NCBI RefSeq assembly: GCF_016756495.1 | Contig: NZ_AP023243.1 | Coordinates: 3,600,501-3,664,500, forward strand | DNA: 64,000 nucleotides | DNA from: Mesorhizobium sp. 113-3-3 | Lineage (GTDB): Bacteria > Pseudomonadota > Alphaproteobacteria > Rhizobiales > Rhizobiaceae | Direction of reading: 5' to 3' | In this document: in pieces, positions 55,327-63,695 of the stretch | Layout of the letters: each line of letters opens with the position of its first letter | Position numbering within the stretch: position 1 is the first letter of the stretch | Notes under the pieces: model-generated | Told to the model about the DNA's origin: nothing | The model's database searches: none | The model's input: only the letters and a program-made list of their open reading frames with translations | Made by a program: the position numbers and the translations under genes

Positions 55327-56493
55327 TCAGCGGCCAATCAGCGCCCGCGCGATGATGACGCGCATGATCTCGTTGGTGCCTTCGAGGATCTGGTGCACCC
55401 TGAGATCGCGCACCAGTTTCTCGATGCCGTAATCATGCAGGTAGCCATAGCCGCCGAGCAGTTGCAGCGCATTATTGGCGACGTTGAAGCCGGTGTCGGT
55501 CACGAAGCGCTTGGCCATGGCAGACCATTTGCCGGCGTCCGGGGCCTTGCGGTCGAGCCTGGAGGCGGCGGCATAGAGGAAGATGCGCGCCGCCTGCAAC
55601 TCGGTCTCCATGTCGGCCAGTCTGAACTGCAGCGCCTGGAACTGGTTGATCTTCGAGCCGAAGGCCTTGCGCTCGGCGGTGTAGGACAGCGCCTTGTCGA
55701 GCGCCGACTGGGCGCCGCCCAGCGAACAGGCAGCGATGTTCAGCCGGCCGCCATCAAGCCCAGCCATGGCGATGCCGAAACCGGCGCCTTCGCCCGACAA
55801 GAGGTTTTCCGCCGGCACCTTGCAGTCCTCGAAGATGACCTGGCGCGTCGACTGCATATGCCAGCCCATCTTGTGCTCGTTGGCGCCGAAGGAAAGGCCG
55901 GGCGCGTCTTTCGGCACGACGATGGTGGAAATGCCCTTCGGCCCGTCGGCGCCGGTGCGCACCATCACGGCATAGACATCGCTGTCGCCGGCGCCCGAGA
56001 TGAATTGTTTGGCGCCGTTGAGCACATAATCGCCGCCGCTCTTCACCGCGCGTGTCTTCAGCGCCGCGGCATCCGAGCCGGAGCCCGGCTCGGTCAGGCA
56101 GTAGCTGGCCAGCCATTCCATGGAGGTGAGCTTCGGCAGGAAGCGCTGGCGCTGTTCCTCATTGCCGAAGCGGTCGATCATCGAGGCCACCATGTTGTGG
56201 ATCGAGATGAAAGACGAAAAGCCCGGATCGGCATGCGACAGCGCCTCGAAGATCAGCACGGCGTCGAACCGGCCGAGCGCGGAGCCGCCGACATCGTCCC
56301 TGACATAGATGCCGCCGAGGCCGAGTGGCCCGGTCTCGCGGATCACGTCGGCCGGGAAATGCTTCCTGCGGTCCCAGTCGAGCGCGTTCGGCGCGACGCG
56401 GTCGGCGGCGAAGGCCTGCGCCATCTCCTGGATGGCGCGCTGTTCCTCGTTGAGTTCGAACTGGCTGGTGCTCGCATCGACCGCGGCGTCCAT
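55327..56493 (-). CDS. Acyl-CoA dehydrogenase, isobutyryl-CoA dehydrogenase-like
   Basis: 388 residues. YCLTEPGSGSDAAALKTRA and the C-terminal QILEGTNEIMR are ACAD signatures; GGYGYLHDYGIEKLVRDL matches isobutyryl/short-branched-chain members. It would oxidise isobutyryl-CoA to methacrylyl-CoA. The mmsB neighbour supports a valine pathway. The remaining pathway genes are not in this window. Confidence 0.88.
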   Translation of the reverse strand: MDAAVDASTSQFELNEEQRAIQEMAQAFAADRVAPNALDWDRRKHFPADVIRETGPLGLGGIYVRDDVGGSALGRFDAVLIFEALSHADPGFSSFISIHNMVASMIDRFGNEEQRQRFLPKLTSMEWLASYCLTEPGSGSDAAALKTRAVKSGGDYVLNGAKQFISGAGDSDVYAVMVRTGADGPKGISTIVVPKDAPGLSFGANEHKMGWHMQSTRQVIFEDCKVPAENLLSGEGAGFGIAMAGLDGGRLNIAACSLGGAQSALDKALSYTAERKAFGSKINQFQALQFRLADMETELQAARIFLYAAASRLDRKAPDAGKWSAMAKRFVTDTGFNVANNALQLLGGYGYLHDYGIEKLVRDLRVHQILEGTNEIMRVIIARALIGR

Positions 56494-56635
56494 GGCGTTC
56501 TCTCCCTATATGCCAGCTAGCCCGCTGGCCTGTCGTTTTTGGCTTTGCGCGCGCATCAATCTAGACCAATGATGCCGCCGCGCAACCCGACCCGCTGCGG
56601 AGCGGCTGTGCGCCAATGCATGTCCGGAGCGAGAT

Positions 56636-57250
56636 GTGACGACAAAATTCGATGAACTGCTGGGGCGATTCCATGCCTATCTCGCTTCCGTGGACGACGC
56701 GCTGGTGCGCGACGCCGTGGCCCGCATCGGCTGGGACATGCCGGCACGCCCGTTGGCGCCGTATCCGCTCGGCTGCCTGCGCCATCTCGATCGCGCGGCG
56801 GACCTGGCGTCGATAGCTGCGCAACCGCTGGTGCAGTGGCTGGCAGAGCATCGAAATGGATTGCGCTGGGGGCAGACGTACACCGAGGCCGATTTCGGCA
56901 AGGCTTTCATCGACAATTATGGCTGGCTGGAAGTGTTCGGCACGCGTGGCCATTTCGCCAATGACGAGGTGGCCGCCGGCCTGCTGATTCTCGGGCCCGG
57001 GATCGTCTATCCCGACCACCACCATGTCGCCGAGGAAATCTACATTCCGCTGACCGGCGGCACGGAATGGCGTATGGGCGAGGGTGGGTTTCGCAAGCGC
57101 GAGGCCGGCGAGGTCATCCACCACGCTTCCAATGTCAACCACGCCATGCGCACCGGCAACGAGCCGCTATTGGCGCTCTACATCTGGCGCGGCGGGCCGC
57201 TGGCGCAGAAATCCACGATCACCGGAACCGCGGCGCAGGGCCAAAGCTGA
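56636..57250 (+). CDS. Cupin of the DddL/DddQ DMSP-lyase family
   Basis: 204 residues from a GTG with GGAGCGAG upstream. YPDHHHVAEEIYIPLTGG and HHASNVNHAMRT are the DMSP-lyase cupin core: His, Glu, Tyr and a second His line up with DddQ zinc ligands and catalytic Tyr (His125, Glu129, Tyr131 and His163 in DddQ, from memory). GPLAQKSTITG ends the protein. The stop overlaps the cobQ start (TGATG), so they are one operon. A different small substrate is possible, as many terrestrial members are untested. Confidence 0.8.
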   Translation: MTTKFDELLGRFHAYLASVDDALVRDAVARIGWDMPARPLAPYPLGCLRHLDRAADLASIAAQPLVQWLAEHRNGLRWGQTYTEADFGKAFIDNYGWLEVFGTRGHFANDEVAAGLLILGPGIVYPDHHHVAEEIYIPLTGGTEWRMGEGGFRKREAGEVIHHASNVNHAMRTGNEPLLALYIWRGGPLAQKSTITGTAAQGQS

Positions 57251-58725
57251 TGGCCAAAGCGATCATGCTGCAAGGCACGGGTTCGGATGTCGGCAAGACG
57301 GTGCTGGTCGCCGGCCTTTGCCGCGCCGCGAAGAAGCGTGGCCTCAAGGTGCGGCCGTTCAAACCGCAGAACATGTCGAACAACGCCGCCGTTGCCGACA
57401 TTCCCGGCGACAGCAACAATGGCGGCGGCGAGATCGGCCGCGCGCAGTGGCTGCAGGCGATCGCTTGCGGGGTGGCGCCGTCGGTTCATATGAACCCGGT
57501 GCTGCTCAAGCCGCAGACCGATGTCGGCGCGCAGGTCATCGTCCAGGGCAAGGTGTTTGGTGAGGCGCGTGCGCGCGACTACCAGGCGCTGAAGGGCCGG
57601 CTGATGGACGCCGTGCTGGACTCCTGGGGCAAGGTCGGCGAGGGCGCCGATCTGGTGATCGTCGAGGGCGCCGGCTCGCCGGCTGAAATCAACCTCAGAA
57701 GCCGCGACATCGCCAATATGGGTTTTGCCACGCGTGCTGATGTGCCGGTGGTGCTGGTCGGCGACATCGATCGTGGCGGCGTCATCGCTTCCGTCGCCGG
57801 CACTCATCTGATCCTGCCGGAAGAAGACCGGCGCTTGATCGTCGGTTACCTCATCAACAAGTTCCGCGGCGATGTCTCGCTGTTCGATGACGGTCTGAAG
57901 GCGATCGAGAAGTTCACCGGATGGCGCTGCTTCGGTGTGGTGCCGTGGCTGAAGGCGGCGGCGCGGCTGCCTTCGGAAGATTCGGTGGTGCTGGAACGGC
58001 TGGCGTCCGGCGCGGCGCGCGCGCTGAGGGTGGCGGTGCCGATGCTTGGCCGCATCGCTAATTTCGACGATCTCGATCCACTCAAGGCCGAACCCCAGGT
58101 CGAGGTCGTGTTCGTGCCGCCTGGGAAGCCGCTGCCCGCCGATGCCGGGCTGGTGGTCATTCCAGGTTCGAAGTCGACCATCGGCGATCTCCTGAGATTC
58201 CGCGAGAATGGCTGGGACCGGGATATTGCCGCGCATCGCAAGCGCGGCGGCCATGTCGTCGGCATTTGCGGCGGCTATCAGATGCTTGGGCGCAGCGTGC
58301 GCGATCCTGACGGCATTGAAGGCAGCGTCACCGACGCCAAAGGGCTCGGTCTGCTCGATATTGAAACGGTGATGGAGCCGGAGAAGACGGTGCGCAATGT
58401 CAGCGCCCGCTCGGTGCAATTCGATCTGCCGCTCGAAGGCTACGAAATCCATCTCGGCCGCACCACCGGCCCCGACACGATGCGGCCATCGGCGATCATC
58501 AATGGCGTCGCAGACGGCGCGATCTCGGCTGATGGCAAGGTCTTGGGCACCTACATGCACGGCCTGTTCGGCGCCGACGCGTTTCGCGGAAAATTCCTGG
58601 AAAGCCTCGGCATAAAGGGCGCCGGCATCGACTACCGCGCCGAAGTCGAACGGGCGCTGGACGACGTCGCGGCCGAGTTGGAGAGCCACCTCGACTGTGA
58701 CGCGATCTTCGGGTTGGCGCGGTAA
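57250..58725 (+). CDS. cobQ: Cobyric acid synthase
   Basis: 491 residues. The P-loop GTGSDVGKT is at 10-18; the central PFKPQNMSNN is diagnostic; the glutaminase domain has GICGGYQMLG with Cys340 and TYMHGLFG with His437. It amidates adenosyl-cobyrinic acid diamide four times in cobalamin synthesis. It stands apart from other cob genes and overlaps the DddQ-like gene. Its product supports the corrinoid enzymes of the window. Confidence 0.95.
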   Translation: MAKAIMLQGTGSDVGKTVLVAGLCRAAKKRGLKVRPFKPQNMSNNAAVADIPGDSNNGGGEIGRAQWLQAIACGVAPSVHMNPVLLKPQTDVGAQVIVQGKVFGEARARDYQALKGRLMDAVLDSWGKVGEGADLVIVEGAGSPAEINLRSRDIANMGFATRADVPVVLVGDIDRGGVIASVAGTHLILPEEDRRLIVGYLINKFRGDVSLFDDGLKAIEKFTGWRCFGVVPWLKAAARLPSEDSVVLERLASGAARALRVAVPMLGRIANFDDLDPLKAEPQVEVVFVPPGKPLPADAGLVVIPGSKSTIGDLLRFRENGWDRDIAAHRKRGGHVVGICGGYQMLGRSVRDPDGIEGSVTDAKGLGLLDIETVMEPEKTVRNVSARSVQFDLPLEGYEIHLGRTTGPDTMRPSAIINGVADGAISADGKVLGTYMHGLFGADAFRGKFLESLGIKGAGIDYRAEVERALDDVAAELESHLDCDAIFGLAR

Positions 58726-58761
58726 TTTCGCGGCGCTGGTGATGGCCGAAGCGCACATTGG

Positions 58762-58936
58762 CTTCGTCATTCTAGGGCGAAGCGACGCGGCGCAGACCCT
58801 AGAATCCATGCCGGGACTCGGAAGCGTTGCTACGGTGCAGAATTCTGCACCGCTGCACTCCACGACTGAGGTCACGGAATGGATCCCAGGGTCTCCGCGA
58901 CGCCGCTTCGCGGCTGCTCCGCCCAGGGATGACGAA
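58762..58936. repeat. Palindromic intergenic element after cobQ, with a perfect 20-bp centre
   Basis: Arms 58762-58813 and about 58871-58936 share CTTCGTCAT...ATGACGAAG ends and GGGTC/CCAGGG blocks. The centre 58833-58852 is a perfect palindrome (CGGTGCAGAATTCTGCACCG). A typical Mesorhizobium-style repeat between convergent genes. Confidence 0.8.
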
Positions 58937-58980
58937 GTTGGGGGAGGCTTCGCTCAATCCCGAACCTGCAGCGCCATAAC

Positions 58981-59400
58981 TCAGCCCTTCTCCGCAGCCT
59001 TCGGCCAGTAAGTCCCAAAAGACCAAACACTGCCTTCCGGATCGCGGCAGATGAATTCGCGGCTGCCATAGTCACGGTCGGTCAGTTCCTGGATGATCGT
59101 CGCGCCGGCCTTTTTCGCCCTCGCATAGGCGGCATCGGCATCCTGGATGGCGACATAGATCGACTTCCCGCCGCCGGTGCCGGGTTCGCCGACCATCTTG
59201 CCGTAATCGTCATCGCGCGCACTGCCCAGCATGATCATCGAGGCGCCGAAGACCAGTTCGGCATGGTGCACGACATCGCCTTCGCCATAGCGGGCACGGA
59301 CGCTGAAGCCGAAGGCCTCGCACAGCCAGTCGATCATTTTTGCCGCGTTCCTGTAGCGCAGGGCAGGGTAGAGGCGCGGGGCTTCGGTGGTGGTGGGCAT
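58981..59400 (-). CDS. VOC/glyoxalase-fold protein
   Basis: 139 residues from ATG 59400 with AGGAG upstream; the longer frame adds 12 residues. ALRYRNAAKMIDWLCEAFGF begins the first betaalpha-beta unit and RDPEGSVWSFGTYWP ends the second, as in PhnB-like VOC proteins. Metal-binding residues are partly present. Substrate unknown. Transcribed in the same direction as the upstream AraC gene. Confidence 0.85.
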   Translation of the reverse strand: MPTTTEAPRLYPALRYRNAAKMIDWLCEAFGFSVRARYGEGDVVHHAELVFGASMIMLGSARDDDYGKMVGEPGTGGGKSIYVAIQDADAAYARAKKAGATIIQELTDRDYGSREFICRDPEGSVWSFGTYWPKAAEKG

Positions 59401-59472
59401 GTCGATCTCCTGACGTTGGGTTGGTCGATAACCCACTCTGTTCGAAGGCCGTTCGAACGTCTTGAAGAAATG

Positions 59473-60303
59473 TTACCTGTCGACAAGCGCCGTCGGCGTC
59501 TCGCCGGCGAGGTCGCGGAATTCGCGCACCAGATGGGCCTGGTCGGCGTAACCGCAATCGGCGGCGATATCGGCCCAATCGACGGTCTGTCGCCGCGACA
59601 GGCCGAGCGCCCGGTTGAAGCGGACGATGCGCGACAGCGTCTTGGGGCCGATGCCGATCGCATTGGAAAAGCTGCCGGCGAGATGTTTTCGGCTCCAGCC
59701 CAGTCTTTCGGCGATCGATGCAATGCGGGTCCGGCCGCCCGATGCGATGATGCGGTCATAGGCCCAGGCGATTTCCAGCGGCGTTTCGGCGGCGCTGGCA
59801 AGACGGGTGGTGACGAAGGTTTCGGCGAGGTCGAAACGCGACGCCCAGTCCGGCGCGTTGCCAAGCTGTTCGCGCAGCGCCATGCCCTCGGCGCCCAGCA
59901 CGTCGTCGAGGACGACCATGCTGTCGGTCAGTTCGCTCATCGGCAGGCGGAAGAAACGGCGCGCCCCGAGAGGCGTGAAGTTGATCTGCACGCAGCAGGC
60001 GGTACCGAAGGATTCGATCATCACCGGTCCGGCAAAGAGGCCGGCGGCGAAACTGGCAAAGCGGTCATTGTCGCCGGGCGCCTTGCCGAGGCCGATGGCG
60101 AAGGGCTCGGCGAAACTGATGACGAGCGGAACGGTCAACGAAGCGTATTCGACATTGCGGAAATGACCGGCAGCCGTTTCGCGATAGCCGCAAATGTCTG
60201 ACACAATGCCATCAAGCGCAGGATCGGGAAGGCGCCGGCGCATCTCGAAGCGCCCCGCGACGGAGCGGTCCTCTTCCTTCCGGCGCTGCATCTCGATCGG
60301 CAT
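59473..60303 (-). CDS. AraC-family transcriptional regulator
   Basis: 276 residues. The C-terminal double HTH (about 165-265) includes RIASIAERLGWSRKHLAGSF and CGYADQAHLVREFRDLAG; the N-terminal domain is the sensory part with an EPFAIGLG segment. Effector unknown. It probably controls the VOC gene, 72 bp downstream on the same strand. Confidence 0.87.
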   Translation of the reverse strand: MPIEMQRRKEEDRSVAGRFEMRRRLPDPALDGIVSDICGYRETAAGHFRNVEYASLTVPLVISFAEPFAIGLGKAPGDNDRFASFAAGLFAGPVMIESFGTACCVQINFTPLGARRFFRLPMSELTDSMVVLDDVLGAEGMALREQLGNAPDWASRFDLAETFVTTRLASAAETPLEIAWAYDRIIASGGRTRIASIAERLGWSRKHLAGSFSNAIGIGPKTLSRIVRFNRALGLSRRQTVDWADIAADCGYADQAHLVREFRDLAGETPTALVDR

Positions 60304-60344
60304 TGGCCATCCTTCCGCCGAGAGGAGCCTATCAGCCGAGCGCC

Positions 60345-60378
60345 GGAATCAAAAGCGCCCGGCTTTTGGCCGGGCGCT
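60345..60378 (-). terminator. Terminator downstream of the 56-residue membrane protein
   Basis: Minus-strand AGCGCCCGGC pairs with GCCGGGCGCT, 5-nt loop, then TTTTGATT. Confidence 0.85.
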
Positions 60379-60404
60379 CTCTGTCCCCACTTCAAGGGAA
60401 CTTG

Positions 60405-60575
60405 TCAGGCCCCGCGCATCATGCAGCCGGCGGCGAGCACGATGTAGGCAATGAGAACGATCCACACCGATGCGAGCGGGATAAAGGCGAGAACGCCAAG
60501 CGCGGCGAGAATGCCGATGATGGCGATGATGAGGGAAATGATGAAAACGATCTGGGTAGGCGCGCTGAGATTCAT
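60405..60575 (-). CDS. Small two-helix membrane protein (56 aa)
   Basis: From ATG 60575 (MNLSAPTQIVF) with GGAGGAGCC upstream. Two hydrophobic helices, about 8-28 and 32-50, with GVLAFIPLASVW linking them. No clear family; resembles short conserved Rhizobiales membrane peptides. It has its own terminator. Confidence 0.75.
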   Translation of the reverse strand: MNLSAPTQIVFIISLIIAIIGILAALGVLAFIPLASVWIVLIAYIVLAAGCMMRGA

Positions 60576-60626
60576 GCGTGGCTCCTCCAACATGATTCGA
60601 ACAGCGCCATGGTAACAGGCGCGTGA

Positions 60627-61412
60627 TCATACACCAATCATGACACGCAGGGGGTTGGCTGGGTCGGCCAGCAGTTTCACCGCCAGCGCGAGGCAGACGA
60701 TCACCAGCAGTGGCTTGATCAGCCTGGCGCCGATGCGCATGGCGAGGCTGGCGCCGACGCGGGCGCCGAGGAACTGGGCGACGCCCATCATCAGGCCGAT
60801 CTTCCAGGAGATGACGCCGACCGCGGCGAAGACGATGAAGCCGCCGATGTTGGAGGCGAAGTTGAGCAGCTTGGTGTGCGCCGTCGCCTTGAGCACGCCG
60901 TAGCCGGCGAGGGCGACGAAGGCCAGCATGTAGAAGGAGCCGGCGCCGGGACCGAACAGGCCGTCATAGAAGCCGATCGCCGGTACCAGGGTCAGTCCGA
61001 ACAGGAAGGGCGACAGCCGCTCGGCCCGGTCGACATCGTTCATGTTGGGCTTGAGCGCGAAATAGAGCGCGATGGCGATCAGCACCAGGGGCAGCAGGGC
61101 GCGCAGGAGATCGCCCGGAACGATGGTGGCCAGCAAGGCGCCAACGACACCGCCGGCAGCCGCAAGCAGAGCCGACGGCAATTGACGGCGCAGGTCGACA
61201 TGGCCCTTGGAGGCGTAGTGGATGGTCGCCGAGCCGGAGCCGAACATGCCTTGCAGCTTGTTGGTCCCTAGCGCCTCGACCGGCGAAAACCCGGCAAGCA
61301 AAAGCGCCGGAATGGTGATCAGCCCGCCGCCGCCGGCAATCGAATCGACAAAGCCCGCGGCAAAGGCGGCGACGGCGAGCATGGCGATTGTCTGGGTGGT
61401 GAGATCGATCAT
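60627..61412 (-). CDS. TauE/SafE-family sulfite or organosulfur exporter
   Basis: 261 residues with about eight helices. AAFAAGFVDSIAGGGGLITI at the N-terminus and SVGIGFYDGLFGPGAGSFY-like AIGFYDGLFGPGAGSFYM in the second half are the paired TauE motifs. Substrates are sulfite, sulfoacetate or related anions. Nothing in the sequence shows which. Divergent from the TerB gene. Confidence 0.88.
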   Translation of the reverse strand: MIDLTTQTIAMLAVAAFAAGFVDSIAGGGGLITIPALLLAGFSPVEALGTNKLQGMFGSGSATIHYASKGHVDLRRQLPSALLAAAGGVVGALLATIVPGDLLRALLPLVLIAIALYFALKPNMNDVDRAERLSPFLFGLTLVPAIGFYDGLFGPGAGSFYMLAFVALAGYGVLKATAHTKLLNFASNIGGFIVFAAVGVISWKIGLMMGVAQFLGARVGASLAMRIGARLIKPLLVIVCLALAVKLLADPANPLRVMIGV

Positions 61413-61545
61413 CTGATGCGGGAGACGTCCGGGCGGCGGGATAACGGCGTTCGATCACGACAGCCCTGTTTGCGCAAGGCCGATTCCGCGCTACCTCTAT
61501 CCAAGCGCGCCGCGCTTGGATTGGTTAACCCGGAAAGAGGCCCCG

Positions 61546-61977
61546 ATGGCATTCGCATTGCTGGACCAGATACGCTCCATCTTCGACGGCGACCCGGGCG
61601 TGCGCAAGGTCGCGGACGATCCGGTCCTGTCGGCTGAACTGCTGATGCTGTTCCGCATGATCCTGGCTGACGGGACGGTCAGCGAAAGCGAGATGGTTGC
61701 CTTCCGGCGCATCTGCAAGGACGCCTTCGGCATTCAGGAAACCAGCATCGACGCCGTCATCGAATATCTCAACGAGTTCGGCTACGAGACCAACGGCTCG
61801 CAGGCGATCGCGCTGTTTCGCGATCTCGATGTCGAACGGCGCAAGCAACTGGCCCAGCACATGGCGGAAATCGCCAAGGCGGATTCGCAACTGGCCGAGA
61901 GCGAGGTGCGCCTGCTGCGCCGCACGCTCGACCTGCTCGACATCAGTCCGGTCGATGTGGTGAAGCCGGAAGAGTAG
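61546..61977 (+). CDS. TerB-family tellurite-resistance-like protein
   Basis: 143 residues from ATG 61546 with AAAGAGG upstream. All-helical, with LMLFRMILADGTVSESE and AEIAKADSQLAESEVRLLRR, two acidic TerB repeats. TerB proteins bind Ca/metal and are linked to envelope stress, not only tellurite. Ends near a set of hairpins. Confidence 0.85.
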   Translation: MAFALLDQIRSIFDGDPGVRKVADDPVLSAELLMLFRMILADGTVSESEMVAFRRICKDAFGIQETSIDAVIEYLNEFGYETNGSQAIALFRDLDVERRKQLAQHMAEIAKADSQLAESEVRLLRRTLDLLDISPVDVVKPEE

Positions 61978-61978
61978 G

Positions 61979-62050
61979 GCGGGCCCGGGGGCCCGCTGCC
62001 TACGGCAGCTCCACGGTTTGCGACCTCCCATCGTGCCACTGGCACGATGG
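61979..62050. terminator. Three consecutive hairpins between convergent TerB and ABC genes
   Basis: Hairpins at 61979-61996, 61995-62009 and 62028-62050 (the last has perfect 10-bp arms). No T-run follows, so factor-dependent termination or mRNA protection is also possible. Confidence 0.5.
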
Positions 62051-62072
62051 ATTCGCTTCGCGAACCGGTCGC

Positions 62073-63695
62073 TCACCCTTGCTCCTGCATCTTCCGGGCG
62101 ATCGCCCGATGCAAATCGGGCGCGGCGCTGACAAGTGCATTGGCCGCTTCGGATTGCGGATGATCGAGCACCGCGTTCGTCTTGCCGCGCTCGACGATCC
62201 TGCCCTCATGCATGACCAGGACCTCGTCCGATATGGCGCGGGCGACGGTCAGGTCGTGGGTGATGAAGAGATAGGCGATGCCGAGTTTCTGGTTGAGTTC
62301 GGCGAACAGATCGAGGATCTGCGCGCGGATCGACACATCGAGCGCCGAAACCGGCTCGTCTGCGACGACCAGTTTCGGCCTGGTGATGATGGCGCGGGCG
62401 ATCGACAGGCGCTGGCGCTGGCCGCCGGAAAATTCGTGCGGGTACTTGTCCATGTCTCTGATATCGAGGCCGACCTCGTGCAGCGCATGCGCCACCAGCT
62501 CGCGGCGCTCGCCGCGCGTCGGCTTCTTGTCCAGCACGTGCAAGGGCTCGGCGACCAGTTTTTCCACCTGCTGACGCGGATCGAAAGAGCCGTAGGGATC
62601 CTGGAAGACGACCTGCATGTCGCGCCTGGCCGGCTTCAATTCGGCTTCGCTTTTGCCGGTGATGGTCTCGCCGCGAAAGCGGATCGTGCCCGAACTCGGC
62701 CGATCCAGCGCCAGGATCATGCGCGCGAGCGTGGACTTGCCGCAGCCGGAGCGGCCGACCAGCGCCACGGATTGGCCCGGCGACATCGACAGCGAGACAT
62801 CGTCGACGGCGCGGATAGGGGCCGCCCGTTTGAAGAGGGAGCTCCGGCGGCCGGGATAGTCGCGGGTCACGCTTTCGACCTGAAGCAGGGGCTTGCTTTG
62901 GCTTGCATCGTGCGCCCTGGCGCGCGCCGGCACATGCATCGAGGCCTGCGCCAGCTGCCGCGTGTAGGGGTGGAGCTGTTCGGACAGCGTGCGGGCGGTG
63001 TCGCCGGCCTCCATCACCTCGCCATGCCGCAGGATGGTGATGCGATCGGCCATCTCGGTCACCACGGCGAGATCGTGGGAGATCAAGAGCAGGCCCATGC
63101 GGCTTTCCGCGACGAGGTCGCGCAGAAGGTCGAGGATCTGCGCCTGCAGCACCACGTCGAGCGCCGTCGTCGGCTCGTCGGCGATCAAGAGCTTCGGTTT
63201 CAGCGCGCAGGCGATGGCGATGACGACGCGCTGGCGCTGGCCACCCGACAGTTCGTGCGGATAGCGCGACAGCGGGAATTTTGCCGAGGGCAGGCCGACG
63301 CGGTCGAGCATTTTGCGCGCCCGTTCCTCAGCCGCGGCGCGCGTGGCCTTGGTGTGCCAGCGTATGCCTTCGGCGACCTGTTCGCCGATGGTCTTGACCG
63401 GGTTGAGCGCCGTCATCGGTTCCTGGAACACCATGCCGATGTCGTCGCCGCGCAGTGCGCACATCTGGTCCTCGGTTGCTCCGAGGATGTCGATGCCGTC
63501 GAACGAGACGCGCCCGGTGGCGCGCGCGGCATGCGGCAGAAGCCGCATCACCGTCAGCGCCGTCATCGATTTGCCGGAGCCGGATTCGCCGACCAGCCCC
63601 ATCACTTCGCCTGACGCGACGGAGAGCTCCATGTCTCTCAGGATCGGCGTGTCGCCGATGGTCAGCGACAGTTTGTCGATTTCCAGCAGGCTCAT
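62073..63695 (-). CDS. Dipeptide/oligopeptide ABC transporter ATPase, DppD-DppF fusion
   Basis: 540 residues from ATG 63695, with two complete ATPase domains in tandem. The first has GESGSGKSMTALTVMRL, LSGGQRQRVVI and LLIADEPTTALD; the second has GRSGCGKSTLARMIL, FSGGQRQRLSIARA and LVVADEPVSALD. Each half ends with Dpp-type C-terminal motifs. The start overlaps the permease stop (ATGA), so it is one operon. Substrate is probably a dipeptide, glutathione or opine-like compound. Confidence 0.92.
   Translation of the reverse strand: MSLLEIDKLSLTIGDTPILRDMELSVASGEVMGLVGESGSGKSMTALTVMRLLPHAARATGRVSFDGIDILGATEDQMCALRGDDIGMVFQEPMTALNPVKTIGEQVAEGIRWHTKATRAAAEERARKMLDRVGLPSAKFPLSRYPHELSGGQRQRVVIAIACALKPKLLIADEPTTALDVVLQAQILDLLRDLVAESRMGLLLISHDLAVVTEMADRITILRHGEVMEAGDTARTLSEQLHPYTRQLAQASMHVPARARAHDASQSKPLLQVESVTRDYPGRRSSLFKRAAPIRAVDDVSLSMSPGQSVALVGRSGCGKSTLARMILALDRPSSGTIRFRGETITGKSEAELKPARRDMQVVFQDPYGSFDPRQQVEKLVAEPLHVLDKKPTRGERRELVAHALHEVGLDIRDMDKYPHEFSGGQRQRLSIARAIITRPKLVVADEPVSALDVSIRAQILDLFAELNQKLGIAYLFITHDLTVARAISDEVLVMHEGRIVERGKTNAVLDHPQSEAANALVSAAPDLHRAIARKMQEQG

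Noticed and set aside
57178..58875. Open frame of 565 codons on the minus strand
   Set aside because: Antisense to cobQ, whose catalytic Cys and His are intact.
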